From a virus: a stretch of 64,000 nt of DNA. The position numbers and the translations under genes were made by a program. The notes below the pieces were generated by a model that did not search any database, was not told where the DNA came from, and saw only the letters and a program-made list of their open reading frames with translations. The stretch covers positions 1 to 64,000 of IMG/VR virus record IMGVR_UViG_3300007735_000786. One strand, written 5' to 3'. This document shows, in pieces, positions 1 to 8,765 of this stretch; the first letter of the stretch is position 1; each line of letters opens with the position of its first letter.

Positions 1-37
1 AGAAGAACGACAGTACGGTATCTACAAGTAAACTAAT

Positions 38-59
38 CGTCCTGAGCATGACGTTAAAC
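38..59 (+). promoter_or_regulatory. Leader hairpin element, copy 1
   Basis: A CGTC/GACG stem (38-41 with 50-53, 8-base loop) is followed directly by TTAAAC (54-59), 33 bases before the chosen ATG of the PcfJ-like gene. The stretch ATGACGTTAAACTGCTC is repeated almost unchanged in non-coding DNA before the SSB gene at 6627, so it is read here as leader rather than coding sequence. Its role (RNA leader or part of a promoter) is inferred. Confidence 0.6.
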
Positions 60-86
60 TGCTCACATCCCAACGCAACTCAACTC

Positions 87-1709
87 ATGCAATTCCAACT
101 CCCATCAAACCTCCAACAACATCTCGTTAAGTACGACCCAGAACTTAAGAAGATCATCCCACCTAGTAAACCTAAGGTGTCACGCAACACTCTTGGGTTA
201 CCTGATGACATAATCCCTGCTCACATTATCAAGAAAGAAGTTCTATCACAGATACTTATTAACATCAACGCTGAACCAGTAGAAGAAAGATACTACATAT
301 TCAGAAAGGATACTACTGGGACCAAAGCTGTGATTTACCATGTAGAAAACTTGTGGGTAGCAGCTTGGCTGCCTAACCCTGGAGAAGATTATGTTTACGG
401 AATATCATTTGCTTGTAAAGCTAGTGCTTTTAACAAGATCAATATACCATTTGGATATAAAGGTGAGCGTCTATTCAATATAGATACTGTCACACCTAAG
501 AAGTATGGACGTACTGATTTCTATACCTGGACGGACTACATAACAATAGATCACATTAAGAATGGATTAACTAATCCGTACTGGCTACATAATACAACTT
601 CATACAAGCAGAAGTTACAAGAGATCAAGCGGAACTTAACTTCGTTTACTACACAGCTCAAACAGTCTATTCCTCATTGGAAAGATACTAGTGCACATTA
701 CATATTCGAGAGACTTCATCCAGTAAAGAATAGTTATACTCATATCTTACGTATACCACAAGAGTATCCCTCAGTGCCAGGAGTAGAACTATATAAGATG
801 TATCTAGATGAAAACAATAGCCACGTACTTGATACACCCTGGTTCAAGCGTTACATCAATACAGAAGCACAAAAGATAATCTCTGCCTTCCATGATCCAA
901 CTACTACATCTCCTGACGTACTAGTGAAGATGCATGATGAAGTAAAGCATACGCTTGCATGGATTAACAGGATACTTAAGATCTGGCCTGACTGTCCTAT
1001 TGATTACTTACAAACAGCAATAGCTAACAATACATTTGCATTACTTACACAGCATAGTTTTTACTGGGCAGTAGATTCATTTGACGCATTAAAGACTTGG
1101 CTTAATACTTATTTACCTATAGAGTCATTCTTTAAAATCCTTACTAAATATACAGATGAATTAAAGACTAGACCTACAGGAAGAAGTACTAAACATACAT
1201 TCCACTTGTTGGTTGACACAATAACTATGCTTGATCAGATACTTACAGCAGGTGAGACTATTAATCCACCTAAACGTTGGCGCATAGAAGAATTCCATGA
1301 TCACATCCAAGTAAAAGCTTGGACAATAAAGAATCCTAATCAATGCTTACCACAGGATTTATTTCCTACTCCTATTAAAGTATTAGATAAAGATCAGACA
1401 TGGACCTTTATACAACCAATAGATACGCATCAACTGTCCCTATGGGGACAAGCTGTACGTAACTGTGTTGGTGCAGCATCATCATATGCTAATGCTGTTA
1501 AGACTAAGAAGGCATTCATTGTCTTGTGTCTATGTAACAATAGACCTCAGTTCACTGTCATGCTTAAAGTGTCCAATGGTGTCATGCACGTAGACCAGAT
1601 TGTTGGCCTATCCAATGCCAGGCTTAACGATGTTGAAAGAAATATTTATGAAGATAAGTTTAGCAGGGCGTTGCAGCTACGAGAAGAAGAACTAAGATTA
1701 GGTAACTGA
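87..1709 (+). CDS. PcfJ-like protein
   Basis: A 540-residue soluble protein. Near its C-terminus it has the pattern of PcfJ-like proteins: an RNCVG motif, then a basic stretch, a short beta-hairpin and a GLSNARL motif (roughly the last 80 residues). PcfJ-like proteins occur on conjugative plasmids and phages, and their biochemical role is not settled. The reading frame is also open from an ATG at 48, but that ATG lies in a repeated leader motif, so the ATG at 87 is preferred; it has no clear Shine-Dalgarno sequence. The N-terminal 430 residues are not recognised. It is the first of a plus-strand series of early genes. Confidence 0.65.
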   Translation: MQFQLPSNLQQHLVKYDPELKKIIPPSKPKVSRNTLGLPDDIIPAHIIKKEVLSQILININAEPVEERYYIFRKDTTGTKAVIYHVENLWVAAWLPNPGEDYVYGISFACKASAFNKINIPFGYKGERLFNIDTVTPKKYGRTDFYTWTDYITIDHIKNGLTNPYWLHNTTSYKQKLQEIKRNLTSFTTQLKQSIPHWKDTSAHYIFERLHPVKNSYTHILRIPQEYPSVPGVELYKMYLDENNSHVLDTPWFKRYINTEAQKIISAFHDPTTTSPDVLVKMHDEVKHTLAWINRILKIWPDCPIDYLQTAIANNTFALLTQHSFYWAVDSFDALKTWLNTYLPIESFFKILTKYTDELKTRPTGRSTKHTFHLLVDTITMLDQILTAGETINPPKRWRIEEFHDHIQVKAWTIKNPNQCLPQDLFPTPIKVLDKDQTWTFIQPIDTHQLSLWGQAVRNCVGAASSYANAVKTKKAFIVLCLCNNRPQFTVMLKVSNGVMHVDQIVGLSNARLNDVERNIYEDKFSRALQLREEELRLGN

Positions 1710-1715
1710 TCTACC

Positions 1716-1763
1716 GATAGGTCAGTTACTTAATCCTTATTAAGTAATCAACCTATCTTAAAC
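1716..1763 (+). promoter_or_regulatory. Long leader hairpin, copy 6 of the element
   Basis: A long imperfect hairpin: GATAGGT (1716-1722) pairs with ACCTATC (1751-1757), and inside it TTACTTAAT (1726-1734) pairs perfectly with ATTAAGTAA (1739-1747). TTAAAC follows at once (1758-1763), 37 bases before the next start codon. This gives it the same arrangement as the shorter hairpin-TTAAAC leaders elsewhere. There is no U-run, so it is not a typical terminator. Confidence 0.5.
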
Positions 1764-1794
1764 AGTCAGTAGTACCAGACTACGTTTGTATCTC

Positions 1795-2034
1795 ATGACA
1801 CAAAACTACACCGATGATCAACTACTAGCTATGGCTATGGGAAACCTTGGTACTTTTATTGAAACAAATACAAGACATTACATTCTTATAGAAGATGACC
1901 CGCGTAATGAAGAAGACTACGACACATGGTCTTATGGTACTGAACCAGTACCTGGTGATCAGACCTGGAAAATAGGTGCTATTGAAGTTGAATCAATTAC
2001 AATTGATGACACACTAATACTTGGCAGTGCTTAG
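1795..2034 (+). CDS. Small acidic hypothetical protein
   Basis: 79 residues, rich in Asp and Glu, with no membrane segment or recognised motif. An in-frame TTG lies three codons upstream, but ATG at 1795 is preferred because it keeps the normal spacing to the leader hairpin. It lies between the PcfJ-like gene and another unknown in the early block. Function unknown. Confidence 0.5.
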   Translation: MTQNYTDDQLLAMAMGNLGTFIETNTRHYILIEDDPRNEEDYDTWSYGTEPVPGDQTWKIGAIEVESITIDDTLILGSA

Positions 2035-2048
2035 CACGTAAGCCCAAG
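2020..2048 (+). promoter_or_regulatory. Hairpin before the 2076 gene
   Basis: CTTGG (2020-2024) pairs with CCAAG (2044-2048) around an inner GTGC-TTA-GCAC hairpin. It overlaps the stop codon of the previous gene and ends 27 bases before the next ATG. It resembles the other intergenic hairpins of this block but lacks TTAAAC. Confidence 0.4.
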
Positions 2049-2075
2049 ATATACGTTCACTTACTACACAACCAC

Positions 2076-2438
2076 ATGCAAATTCTTGCTGCCTTCAAAC
2101 ATCTCATTCCTGAACTACATGCTTACTCCGATGATGACAAACGTTACAACCTTGGCGCTACATGGACAGCGCCTGATGGGCTACAAGACTTCCACAATTT
2201 GGAGCTACGATACGTTCATAACTCTGAACGTCTTGCGCTCCAAGGGGATCCGCAACTTGATGGTAGCTGGCGATACATTGAACCCAATGGTTCCGTGCAT
2301 ACCATCTCAGCTGAACGTGCAGCTAAATTTATGGATGACACCAATCGCCATGCCAATATCATGTGCGATATGTTAGACAAGTTAAAAGAACATGGTTTAA
2401 GTTCTACCATGGTAACTACCAACGCTACAGCAGCGTAA
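2076..2438 (+). CDS. Hypothetical protein
   Basis: 120 residues, mixed alpha/beta by appearance, with an aromatic and charged central part (residues 30-75) and a helical Met-rich end. No family recognised. A second open frame (2086-2376) overlaps it, but this frame has the better codon use and fits the start spacing. Part of the early plus-strand block. Confidence 0.5.
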   Translation: MQILAAFKHLIPELHAYSDDDKRYNLGATWTAPDGLQDFHNLELRYVHNSERLALQGDPQLDGSWRYIEPNGSVHTISAERAAKFMDDTNRHANIMCDMLDKLKEHGLSSTMVTTNATAA

Positions 2439-2456
2439 CTTCTTTGTACACTTCAC

Positions 2457-2479
2457 GCCCCTGCTTTAGCGGGGGCTTT
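2457..2479 (+). terminator. GC-rich hairpin between early genes
   Basis: GCCCCTGC (2457-2464) pairs with GCGGGGGC (2469-2476) around a TTTA loop, with one G-U pair. Only a short TTT follows, and the next ATG is 8 bases on. It could be a weak terminator, a processing site, or a structure that hides the next ribosome-binding site. Confidence 0.45.
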
Positions 2480-2483
2480 ACCT

Positions 2484-2876
2484 ATGACTGATGCCACTAG
2501 CCCTGAGTTCATTGATCTCAATCTTGTAGATCAAATTATGGAAGTTATTCCACCATTAACCTGGCCCACAGTTCTTAATGGTGTAATCAACCAGATTATT
2601 GATGCTATGCCTAGTGATGTTCTGTTAAGGCTCACTGGAGATCCAATAGGTTTTGAAGAAGCTGAAAAGCTTTTATTTGCGTACTATGCAGAACCTGAAA
2701 GGGAGAAAAAGGATCTTATCCTTGATGCCTTTAGGTGTATAGGAGAAGAACAACTTTGTTACTTCTTGGATTCATTGGATCTTGAGAAGTTAAACAAACG
2801 TTTAGAACAACGTGCAGATACTGCGCCATGTTCTGTAGAAAAAACAAAAGAGTTCAATGACTTTTGGTTTGATTAA
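2484..2876 (+). CDS. Hypothetical protein
   Basis: 130 residues, acidic and mostly helical, with a Leu-rich middle (residues 20-100). No motif recognised. Its ATG sits 8 bases after a strong GC hairpin, so its translation may depend on that structure. Early-region context only. Confidence 0.5.
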   Translation: MTDATSPEFIDLNLVDQIMEVIPPLTWPTVLNGVINQIIDAMPSDVLLRLTGDPIGFEEAEKLLFAYYAEPEREKKDLILDAFRCIGEEQLCYFLDSLDLEKLNKRLEQRADTAPCSVEKTKEFNDFWFD

Positions 2877-2883
2877 TTTTGAT

Positions 2884-2904
2884 GGACCTAGGATGTCCTT
2901 AAAC
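2884..2904 (+). promoter_or_regulatory. Leader hairpin element, copy 5 (compensatory stem)
   Basis: GGAC (2884-2887) pairs with GTCC (2895-2898) and is followed by TTAAAC (2899-2904), 35 bases before the ATG of the GP88-like gene. The stem sequence differs from the CGTC/GACG of other copies on both sides, so pairing is kept by paired changes. That supports a structured RNA. Confidence 0.55.
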
Positions 2905-2933
2905 TCAACTGCATTCCATTACTACACAACACC

Positions 2934-3695
2934 ATGCAACTCCTTAAATTCAGCACAGGCAACGGCAAACTTTCTAATCGTTTGATCTTTAATATTCCAG
3001 CAGGGTACACGTGCCCACATGCTGGTGTATGTAAGACATTTGCTGACAAGACTACGGGTAAGATCACTGATCTACCGCAACTCACAGGTACAACTGCACT
3101 TGAGTTTAGATGCTTTGCCGCCATGGCAGAGACTAGGCCTACTGTACGTGACTCACGTTGGTACAACTGGGATCTATTAAGAAAAGCTTTATATTCAGGA
3201 GAGAATCAAATCAACCAATTAAGTGCATTAATTAAATTGTCTTTGATTGCACAAACCGATATGAATCTTATACGTATACATGAGAGTGGTGACTTCTGGA
3301 CAGAGAATTATATGGCAGCTTGGATTAAAGTTGCACAAGAAGATCCTGATAATACCTACTATGCTTACACTAAATCACTAGGTATGTGGCTTAGCTTGCA
3401 AGATAGTATACCTAATAACTTTATGTTGACCGCATCTGTAGGTGGCACACTTGACTACTTACTTCCTAAGTATCCGGATGTGTTTAAACGTATAGCCTAT
3501 GTTGTATACACAGAAGAGGAGGCGGCTACACGTGGACTAGAGATAGACCATGACGATAGTCATTGCTTAGGAGATAAACCGTTTGCACTATTGGTGCATG
3601 GGTCCCAACGAGCAGGGTCTGACGCAAGTAAAGCGCTTGCCAAACGAAAGAAGGATGGTGGTTTTATTGGTTACAACAAAAAGAAAGTAGCGTAA
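2934..3695 (+). CDS. GP88-like phage protein
   Basis: 253 residues. The opening FNIPAGYTCPHAGVCKTF, a later conserved Cys, and an IRIHESGDFW block in the middle match the layout of the phage Gene 88 (GP88) family known from mycobacteriophages and cyanophages, whose function is unknown. The paired cysteines near the N-terminus suggest a metal or Fe-S site, but this is inference. It follows its own leader hairpin and precedes the polymerase gene. Confidence 0.6.
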   Translation: MQLLKFSTGNGKLSNRLIFNIPAGYTCPHAGVCKTFADKTTGKITDLPQLTGTTALEFRCFAAMAETRPTVRDSRWYNWDLLRKALYSGENQINQLSALIKLSLIAQTDMNLIRIHESGDFWTENYMAAWIKVAQEDPDNTYYAYTKSLGMWLSLQDSIPNNFMLTASVGGTLDYLLPKYPDVFKRIAYVVYTEEEAATRGLEIDHDDSHCLGDKPFALLVHGSQRAGSDASKALAKRKKDGGFIGYNKKKVA

Positions 3696-3710
3696 AGGTT
3701 GCGTTTTATC

Positions 3711-3743
3711 TGAGGGTGTGTACTATGCTGGTGCACATCCTCA
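3711..3743 (+). promoter_or_regulatory. Long hairpin before the 3752 gene
   Basis: TGAGGGTGTGTAC (3711-3723) pairs with GTGCACATCCTCA (3731-3743), a 13-base-pair stem with two G-U pairs and a 7-base loop. It ends 8 bases before the next ATG. It may end or attenuate upstream transcription, or control translation of the next gene. Confidence 0.5.
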
Positions 3744-3751
3744 TTTAAATC

Positions 3752-3985
3752 ATGTCCTACGTTATCGCAACATGGAAAGACAACAAACCATACGTCATCC
3801 ATTCCAATATAGAAGCTATGAAATTCGAGCTGATACCACTAGACTCACAAGGCGCAATCAATAGAATGTATTCCAACCCACATCGGGCTGGTGCACAACA
3901 AATTTTGACATGGATCAAAAGCAATGACACAAAACTTAACAGTGAAGACCTCAAGATTTGTGATGAGTCCCAGTTCCGTAAATGA
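3752..3985 (+). CDS. Hypothetical protein
   Basis: 77 residues with no recognised domain. It sits directly before the DNA polymerase and overlaps its start by 23 bases (or 62 if the polymerase begins at 3924), which implies coupled translation. Confidence 0.45.
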   Translation: MSYVIATWKDNKPYVIHSNIEAMKFELIPLDSQGAINRMYSNPHRAGAQQILTWIKSNDTKLNSEDLKICDESQFRK

Positions 3986-6569
3986 ATGTTGGCTTATCTT
4001 TGATATAGAAACTGACGGACTTTATGATCAAGCTACTAAAACATTCTGCATTGTCATCTATGATGTCACACGAGCAGAAACTTTTGCTTATGGGCCTGAT
4101 CGCATTGCTGATGCTATTGCTCATCTGGCAACCGCTGATGTTCTTATAGGACACAATATAATCTTTTATGATCTCCCTGTTCTCCAAAAACTACATTCGT
4201 TTGTCGCCAAAGCACGCATCATTGATACGCTCATCTGTACACGCATCATCTGGCCTAAAGAAAAACTCTATGACCTTGACATAGAACAGTATCCAAATGT
4301 ACCAGTAAAGATAAGAGGTAATGCATCACTTAAAGCTTGGGGTTGGCGTCTTGCTGATAACAAAATTGACTTTAAAGACTTCTCTGAATACTCAGAGGAG
4401 ATGCTTACATACTGTAAACAAGATGTCCAAGTAACACTAAAGTTATATAAGCATATTGTGAAGGAGAAGTATCCTGAATCAGCGCTTAGGCTTGAGCACG
4501 ACTTCGCACTTGCAATTAATAAACAGATTAGAGCCGGTGTTCCATTTGATGTAGATGCCTGTCTTGATCTAGTAGATAACCTTAGAAAAAAGAAAGTAGA
4601 ACTAGAAGAACAACTAAAACAAATCTTTCCACCTATTAAACATAAGACTTGGTTCACACCTAAGGTGAATAATGCTGCCCGTGGTTATGTGAAAGACGTA
4701 CCATTTGAAAAAACAATAACAGAAGAATTTAACCCTGGTTCACGTAAACAAATTATTGAGCGACTCAAAAGTAAGTATGGGTGGGAACCAGAGAAGACAA
4801 CAGAGAAAGGTAATCCAATTCTTGATGATGAAGTAATTGAAAAGTTACCATACTCAGAAGCTAAACCATTAGCTGAATACATGTTAATTAAAAAACGTTT
4901 AGGACAAATAGAAGATGGAAACAACGCTTGGCTCAAGCTTGTTAATAACAACACTGGTCGTATGCACGGTGATGTTATTACTAACGGTTGTATTACTGGT
5001 CGTGCAAGTCATCGTCATCCCAACATGGGTCAAGTCCCTGCTAGTTATTCACCATATGGTAAAGAATGTCGTGCGTTATTTCATGCGCCCCAAGGATGGG
5101 ACATGATTGGTATAGATGCCAAAGCTTTAGAGCTGCGTTGTCTTGCTGGTTACTTAGCTTATTGGGATCAAGGTGAATATGCCAAGCTTGTTATTAATCC
5201 TGAATCAGATATACATACCATTAACCAAAAGTTATTTGGTGTAGAGACTAGGGATATAGCTAAGCGTTTACTCTATGCCTGTGTTCCTACTGATATAACA
5301 ACAGTGCTTACAAAAGAAGGATGGAAAACATATGATGAATTAAAAGTTGGTCAATTAGTTTTAACTTACAACGAAGAAAAAGAAATAAAAGAATGGAAAC
5401 CTATTCTTGAAATCATACCTGAACATGAAGATGATGTTTGGCAAATGCAACATAATCACTCATTCAAAATACAAGCTACCGCTGACCATCGGTGGTATGT
5501 AAAGAAACGTAAACGTAATAAAAATGTATCTTGTGGTTGGAGCACAGGTAAAAATTATATGGCGCCTAAAGTTGAAACAACAACAGAAATAAATACTGAA
5601 TCTAATATTATTGTTAATGCTTTATTAGTTGAACCTGAGTCTTTGCCAATTGACATTGATTGGAAGTGGCGAAAATACGGTACAGATTGGACTAAAGTTA
5701 TTTTACAAATGAACCAAGCTCAACGTAAAGCTTGGCTATCTGGATTCATAATTGCTGATGGATTTCAATCATGTAAACCAAATCAAAAAGAGAAATGGCA
5801 TTGGACACAAATACGCAATGAACATTATGAAGCAGCTTTAGTTGCTTCTTATTTGGAATTTCCAGGGGTAATCCATGTTGCTAAGCCATCACTCAATGCT
5901 AGTGGTACTACACAAATGCATGTGAGCATTGCAAATAAAGGTCATGTTACTGGACAAAAATTACAAAAGACTTACGCAGGAAAAAAGAAAGTGTTTTGTA
6001 TACGTACCGAAAATAAATCTTTTGTTATGCGCCAAGGGGATTGTATTACCATTACAGGAAATTGTTTGTATGGTGCAGGCTCTTTGAAAATGGGAGGAAT
6101 TATTAATCCACATGAAAAAGATGAAGCAGTTCTGCGTAATCTAGGAAAAACTGCAATGAATTTATTCCTTAAAGGTGTACCTGCATTGGCTGAACTTAAG
6201 GCAAAGATTGAGAGTTACATCTTAACTCGTCAACATTTAATTGGTCTTGACAAACGTGTCTTGTATTGTCGTTCACCTTTTAAAGGTTTGAATGTGTTGT
6301 TACAATCAGCAGGTGCAATCCTAATGAAACAAGTTGTAATAACAATACATAAGAACATTGAGACAAACTTGTCCTTGCCCCATGGTCAAGAGTGGGAACA
6401 AGTTTTAATGGTACATGATGAAGTTCAATTGGTTTGTAACCCTAAATACACAGAACAGATTAGAGAACAAGCTATGCTTGCCTTCCCTCAAGCACAGGAA
6501 TTCTTTGAGTTCCTTTGTCTTATAGAAGGAGATTCTCGTGTAGGATCTGACTGGTCAGCGACACACTGA
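3963..6569 (+). CDS. Family-A DNA polymerase with intein
   Basis: 868 residues as translated, about 607 after removal of the intein. The N-terminal 3'-5' exonuclease has DIETDG (Exo I), GHNIIFYD (Exo II) and YCKQD (Exo III). The polymerase domain has GIDAKALELRCLA (motif A), RDIAKRLLYA...LYGAG (motif B, split by the intein) and MVHDEVQ (motif C), as in T7-like and other phage polymerases. It would copy the phage genome, probably with the primase-helicase at 19575 and the SSB at 6627. An alternative ATG at 3924 adds 13 residues; 3963 overlaps the previous gene less. Neither start has a clear Shine-Dalgarno sequence. Confidence 0.93.
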   Translation: MSPSSVNECWLIFDIETDGLYDQATKTFCIVIYDVTRAETFAYGPDRIADAIAHLATADVLIGHNIIFYDLPVLQKLHSFVAKARIIDTLICTRIIWPKEKLYDLDIEQYPNVPVKIRGNASLKAWGWRLADNKIDFKDFSEYSEEMLTYCKQDVQVTLKLYKHIVKEKYPESALRLEHDFALAINKQIRAGVPFDVDACLDLVDNLRKKKVELEEQLKQIFPPIKHKTWFTPKVNNAARGYVKDVPFEKTITEEFNPGSRKQIIERLKSKYGWEPEKTTEKGNPILDDEVIEKLPYSEAKPLAEYMLIKKRLGQIEDGNNAWLKLVNNNTGRMHGDVITNGCITGRASHRHPNMGQVPASYSPYGKECRALFHAPQGWDMIGIDAKALELRCLAGYLAYWDQGEYAKLVINPESDIHTINQKLFGVETRDIAKRLLYACVPTDITTVLTKEGWKTYDELKVGQLVLTYNEEKEIKEWKPILEIIPEHEDDVWQMQHNHSFKIQATADHRWYVKKRKRNKNVSCGWSTGKNYMAPKVETTTEINTESNIIVNALLVEPESLPIDIDWKWRKYGTDWTKVILQMNQAQRKAWLSGFIIADGFQSCKPNQKEKWHWTQIRNEHYEAALVASYLEFPGVIHVAKPSLNASGTTQMHVSIANKGHVTGQKLQKTYAGKKKVFCIRTENKSFVMRQGDCITITGNCLYGAGSLKMGGIINPHEKDEAVLRNLGKTAMNLFLKGVPALAELKAKIESYILTRQHLIGLDKRVLYCRSPFKGLNVLLQSAGAILMKQVVITIHKNIETNLSLPHGQEWEQVLMVHDEVQLVCNPKYTEQIREQAMLAFPQAQEFFEFLCLIEGDSRVGSDWSATH
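5280..6062 (+). other. Intein inside DNA polymerase motif B
   Basis: 261 residues from Cys (codon 5280) to Asn (codon 6060), followed by Cys+1 in LYGAG. Removal restores KRLLYACLYGAG, close to the T7 motif. Visible parts: block A with GWKTYDELKVGQ, block B ATADHRW, one LAGLIDADG-like piece (LSGFIIADG), block F VFCI and block G ITITGN. The usual penultimate His is Gly. The Trp, Cys and Thr positions match the WCT signature of class 3 inteins, although a Cys is also present at position 1. The endonuclease looks degenerate because only one DADG-like motif is clear. Confidence 0.85.
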
Positions 6570-6574
6570 TCGAC

Positions 6575-6598
6575 CGTCCTCCGAGTATGACGTTAAAC
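6575..6598 (+). promoter_or_regulatory. Leader hairpin element, copy 2
   Basis: CGTC (6575-6578) pairs with GACG (6589-6592) across a 10-base loop, and TTAAAC follows (6593-6598), 34 bases before the SSB start. The surrounding ATGACGTTAAACTGCTC equals the copy before the first gene. Confidence 0.6.
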
Positions 6599-6626
6599 TG
6601 CTCTACCACCTAACCCCTGACATCAA

Positions 6627-7430
6627 ATGAATTATGTTGACGCATGCGCTGTACTGAACGAGACTCCTCGTGAGGTATTCACCAGTGCTACTTCATCCAA
6701 TCTGTGTGCAGAAGTTATCCTTCCACCTGCAGGAAACAAATCCCCAACTCACATCAAACTTCATGTTTACGGAAAAGCTTGCGACAAGTTTAAAGACCTA
6801 CTCAAGGGAACACGGATCTACATACATGGCTCGAAGCTACGGCATGATCTGGAGACCCGTACGCACTCACTGCATGGTGGAGTTATCGCTGCGGTTACTG
6901 AATCATTTCCAATCTTTAACGACGTCATCCTTACCGGACGATGTGTAAAAGACATTGATGAAAAAGATCCACGTTCATTTAGAACTACGCCAGAAGGTTT
7001 GATGATTTGTAATCAAACACTTGCTGTTAACACAGGACGTAATCAGTCTGATCTGTTTAACTTCTCTGCTATTAATAGCGCACAAGATAAGTTAAATCAA
7101 GCTGAACTACTTGCAAACTTCACGCGTAAAGGAACAGGACTTACAATTCGTGGTCGTTTAGTAACCGACTCGTGGATTGATAAAGACACCAAAGAAAAAC
7201 GTGCGTACGTAAAAATTCAATTAGTACAAATGACCCTTGCACCTAAGGTGACTTCTAGTTCAACAGAACCAGGGGCACCTAAACCTCAAGCACAAGTAAC
7301 TAGCACAGGTCCGACCTTGTCAGATCCAGTGGAAACTGCTAGTCTTTGGGGCACAACCAGTGTTGGATTACCTGATCTACCTGGTGTGTATTCAGCTCCT
7401 ACCTTCAACGAATCTGAACCTCCATTCTGA
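6627..7430 (+). CDS. Single-stranded DNA-binding protein, two OB folds
   Basis: 267 residues. Two OB-fold-like halves can be seen: residues about 1-90, and a canonical SSB core at about 95-205 (LTGRCVKDID... CNQTLAVNTG ... FTRKGTGLTIRGRL). After a Pro/Ser/Thr-rich linker the protein ends in ESEPPF, like the acidic tip by which bacterial SSBs recruit partners. It should coat single strands at the phage fork. It lies directly after DNA polymerase with its own leader hairpin and overlaps the next gene by one base. Confidence 0.8.
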   Translation: MNYVDACAVLNETPREVFTSATSSNLCAEVILPPAGNKSPTHIKLHVYGKACDKFKDLLKGTRIYIHGSKLRHDLETRTHSLHGGVIAAVTESFPIFNDVILTGRCVKDIDEKDPRSFRTTPEGLMICNQTLAVNTGRNQSDLFNFSAINSAQDKLNQAELLANFTRKGTGLTIRGRLVTDSWIDKDTKEKRAYVKIQLVQMTLAPKVTSSSTEPGAPKPQAQVTSTGPTLSDPVETASLWGTTSVGLPDLPGVYSAPTFNESEPPF

Positions 7431-7654
7431 TGACTACTACACACAACCAGTTCACTTTCTTACATGAAGACGGTGAAGACCGCATCTTGTACGAATTTAA
7501 AGCAGTAACTACTGATGAAATTATGCGTAGGTTTACAGACTTCTTGAAAGGTTGTGGACACTATGACAGTTGCATCGTAAGCGCCATGCAAGAAATTATT
7601 GAAGAGCATCGAACATCTAAATCTCCTTTAGATATTCTTTTTGATTCTGTTTAA
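7430..7654 (+). CDS. Hypothetical protein
   Basis: 74 residues, acidic, mostly helical. The start shares bases with the SSB stop (TGATG), so it is very likely translated by coupling and may act with SSB. No motif recognised. Confidence 0.5.
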   Translation: MTTTHNQFTFLHEDGEDRILYEFKAVTTDEIMRRFTDFLKGCGHYDSCIVSAMQEIIEEHRTSKSPLDILFDSV

Positions 7655-7660
7655 AATTGA

Positions 7661-7680
7661 CGTCGAGCTGGACGTTAAAC
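7661..7680 (+). promoter_or_regulatory. Leader hairpin element, copy 3
   Basis: CGTC (7661-7664) pairs with GACG (7671-7674) around GAGCTG, then TTAAAC (7675-7680), 33 bases before the ATG at 7708. The fixed spacing decides that start against the longer open frame from 7657. Confidence 0.6.
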
Positions 7681-7707
7681 GTAGCATTCCTGTCCTCTGA
7701 ACTTACT

Positions 7708-8751
7708 ATGATTGCTCTCATGGCCACTAAGAAAACCACCTCAAGCGGGAGTGATAACTCCTCATCCCTGGTATCTAAGAGGAGTCTTGACTCCTTTCGG
7801 ATGTTCCAGTCCAAAGAATTTGTTTCTGGCTACCAGAATCTAGTTACCATTCAACCATTAAACAAATCTAAAACACGTGGTTGGTTTGTTCGCAAGTCCG
7901 ACTTGGACACCTGTGGATGGACTGCTACTGAAGATCAGTTTGCGAATGGTTCTGTTATTTGGGACTATAAACAAACGTTTGGTATGGCACCAAATACTTC
8001 CATTGAGGAAGGGTTGAACTTTACTGAGCCTCGTCTGCAAATACTCTTGCGTTCTCCACTTATGGTGGAAGAAACCAGCGGTATGCGTCAAACGATTGGT
8101 ACCTTTGAAGATCCAGAAGTAAAGCAGATGTTCGATAACGATCGTCTTGCTGCTGAACTAGAGAACAGCAAAGGTAACATGTACAAACGTAAGTACAGTG
8201 TACGTACAAAATACCTTGTGTTTGTCTTAACGCAAGACAACAAAAGAGCACATAAGATCCCAATGGTCCTTACTCTTAAGGGCTTGAATGGAACTGATGT
8301 CAGCGACAAGGTTAAGCTTTATGAAAAGGAGATGTCTAAATGCCTTAGCAAAGCATTGGACTCTGAAATTCCCTTGGCATTCAATGAAAAGTTCTATGCC
8401 ACTACAGTGTTTACTCCCCTCTTGGCTAACGAGATGCGTGGTGCAAACAATGTAGAGATCTGTGCTATTGAAAGCTTTGAGATTCCTGATTACAGTTCGC
8501 AAGAAGCTGCAATCGAATCTTTAAGTAACATGTCGATTCCTGATGAAGATCGTGAATCTACATGGAAAATGCAAGGGATGTTTGAAGACTACATCAACCA
8601 ACATGCTCGTCAGGATGCCAAGAAACTTGGTGGTGCCTACGGTATTGCAGAAGGTGTAGAAATCTTACCTATCTCACGTTCTAGTAACACAGTTGACGTA
8701 AAGGTTCTGCCTGCACGCAATGAAATTACTGGCGAAGACGACAGCCTTTAA
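7708..8751 (+). CDS. Conserved protein, possibly DUF5895-like
   Basis: 347 residues. A Ser/Lys-rich N-terminus precedes a mixed alpha/beta body. The pieces RLQILLRSPLMVEE and LVFVLTQDN...HKIPMVLTLKG resemble cyanobacterial and cyanophage proteins of the DUF5895 type, whose function is unknown. It sits among replication genes and is closed by an intrinsic terminator. A second ATG at 7720 is also possible. The family assignment is from memory and is tentative. Confidence 0.55.
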   Translation: MIALMATKKTTSSGSDNSSSLVSKRSLDSFRMFQSKEFVSGYQNLVTIQPLNKSKTRGWFVRKSDLDTCGWTATEDQFANGSVIWDYKQTFGMAPNTSIEEGLNFTEPRLQILLRSPLMVEETSGMRQTIGTFEDPEVKQMFDNDRLAAELENSKGNMYKRKYSVRTKYLVFVLTQDNKRAHKIPMVLTLKGLNGTDVSDKVKLYEKEMSKCLSKALDSEIPLAFNEKFYATTVFTPLLANEMRGANNVEICAIESFEIPDYSSQEAAIESLSNMSIPDEDRESTWKMQGMFEDYINQHARQDAKKLGGAYGIAEGVEILPISRSSNTVDVKVLPARNEITGEDDSL

Positions 8752-8765
8752 TTAAACCAAACTTA

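Noticed and set aside
48-86. Earlier start for the PcfJ-like gene
   Set aside because: The ATG at 48 lies inside the shared ATGACGTTAAACTGCTC leader motif that is non-coding before the SSB gene; the fixed spacing puts the start at 87.
2086-2376. Second frame over the 2076 gene
   Set aside because: It lies wholly inside that gene, starts 10 bases later and has no signal of its own.
7657-7707. Earlier start for the 7708 gene
   Set aside because: The upstream part covers the leader hairpin; spacing places the ATG at 7708.
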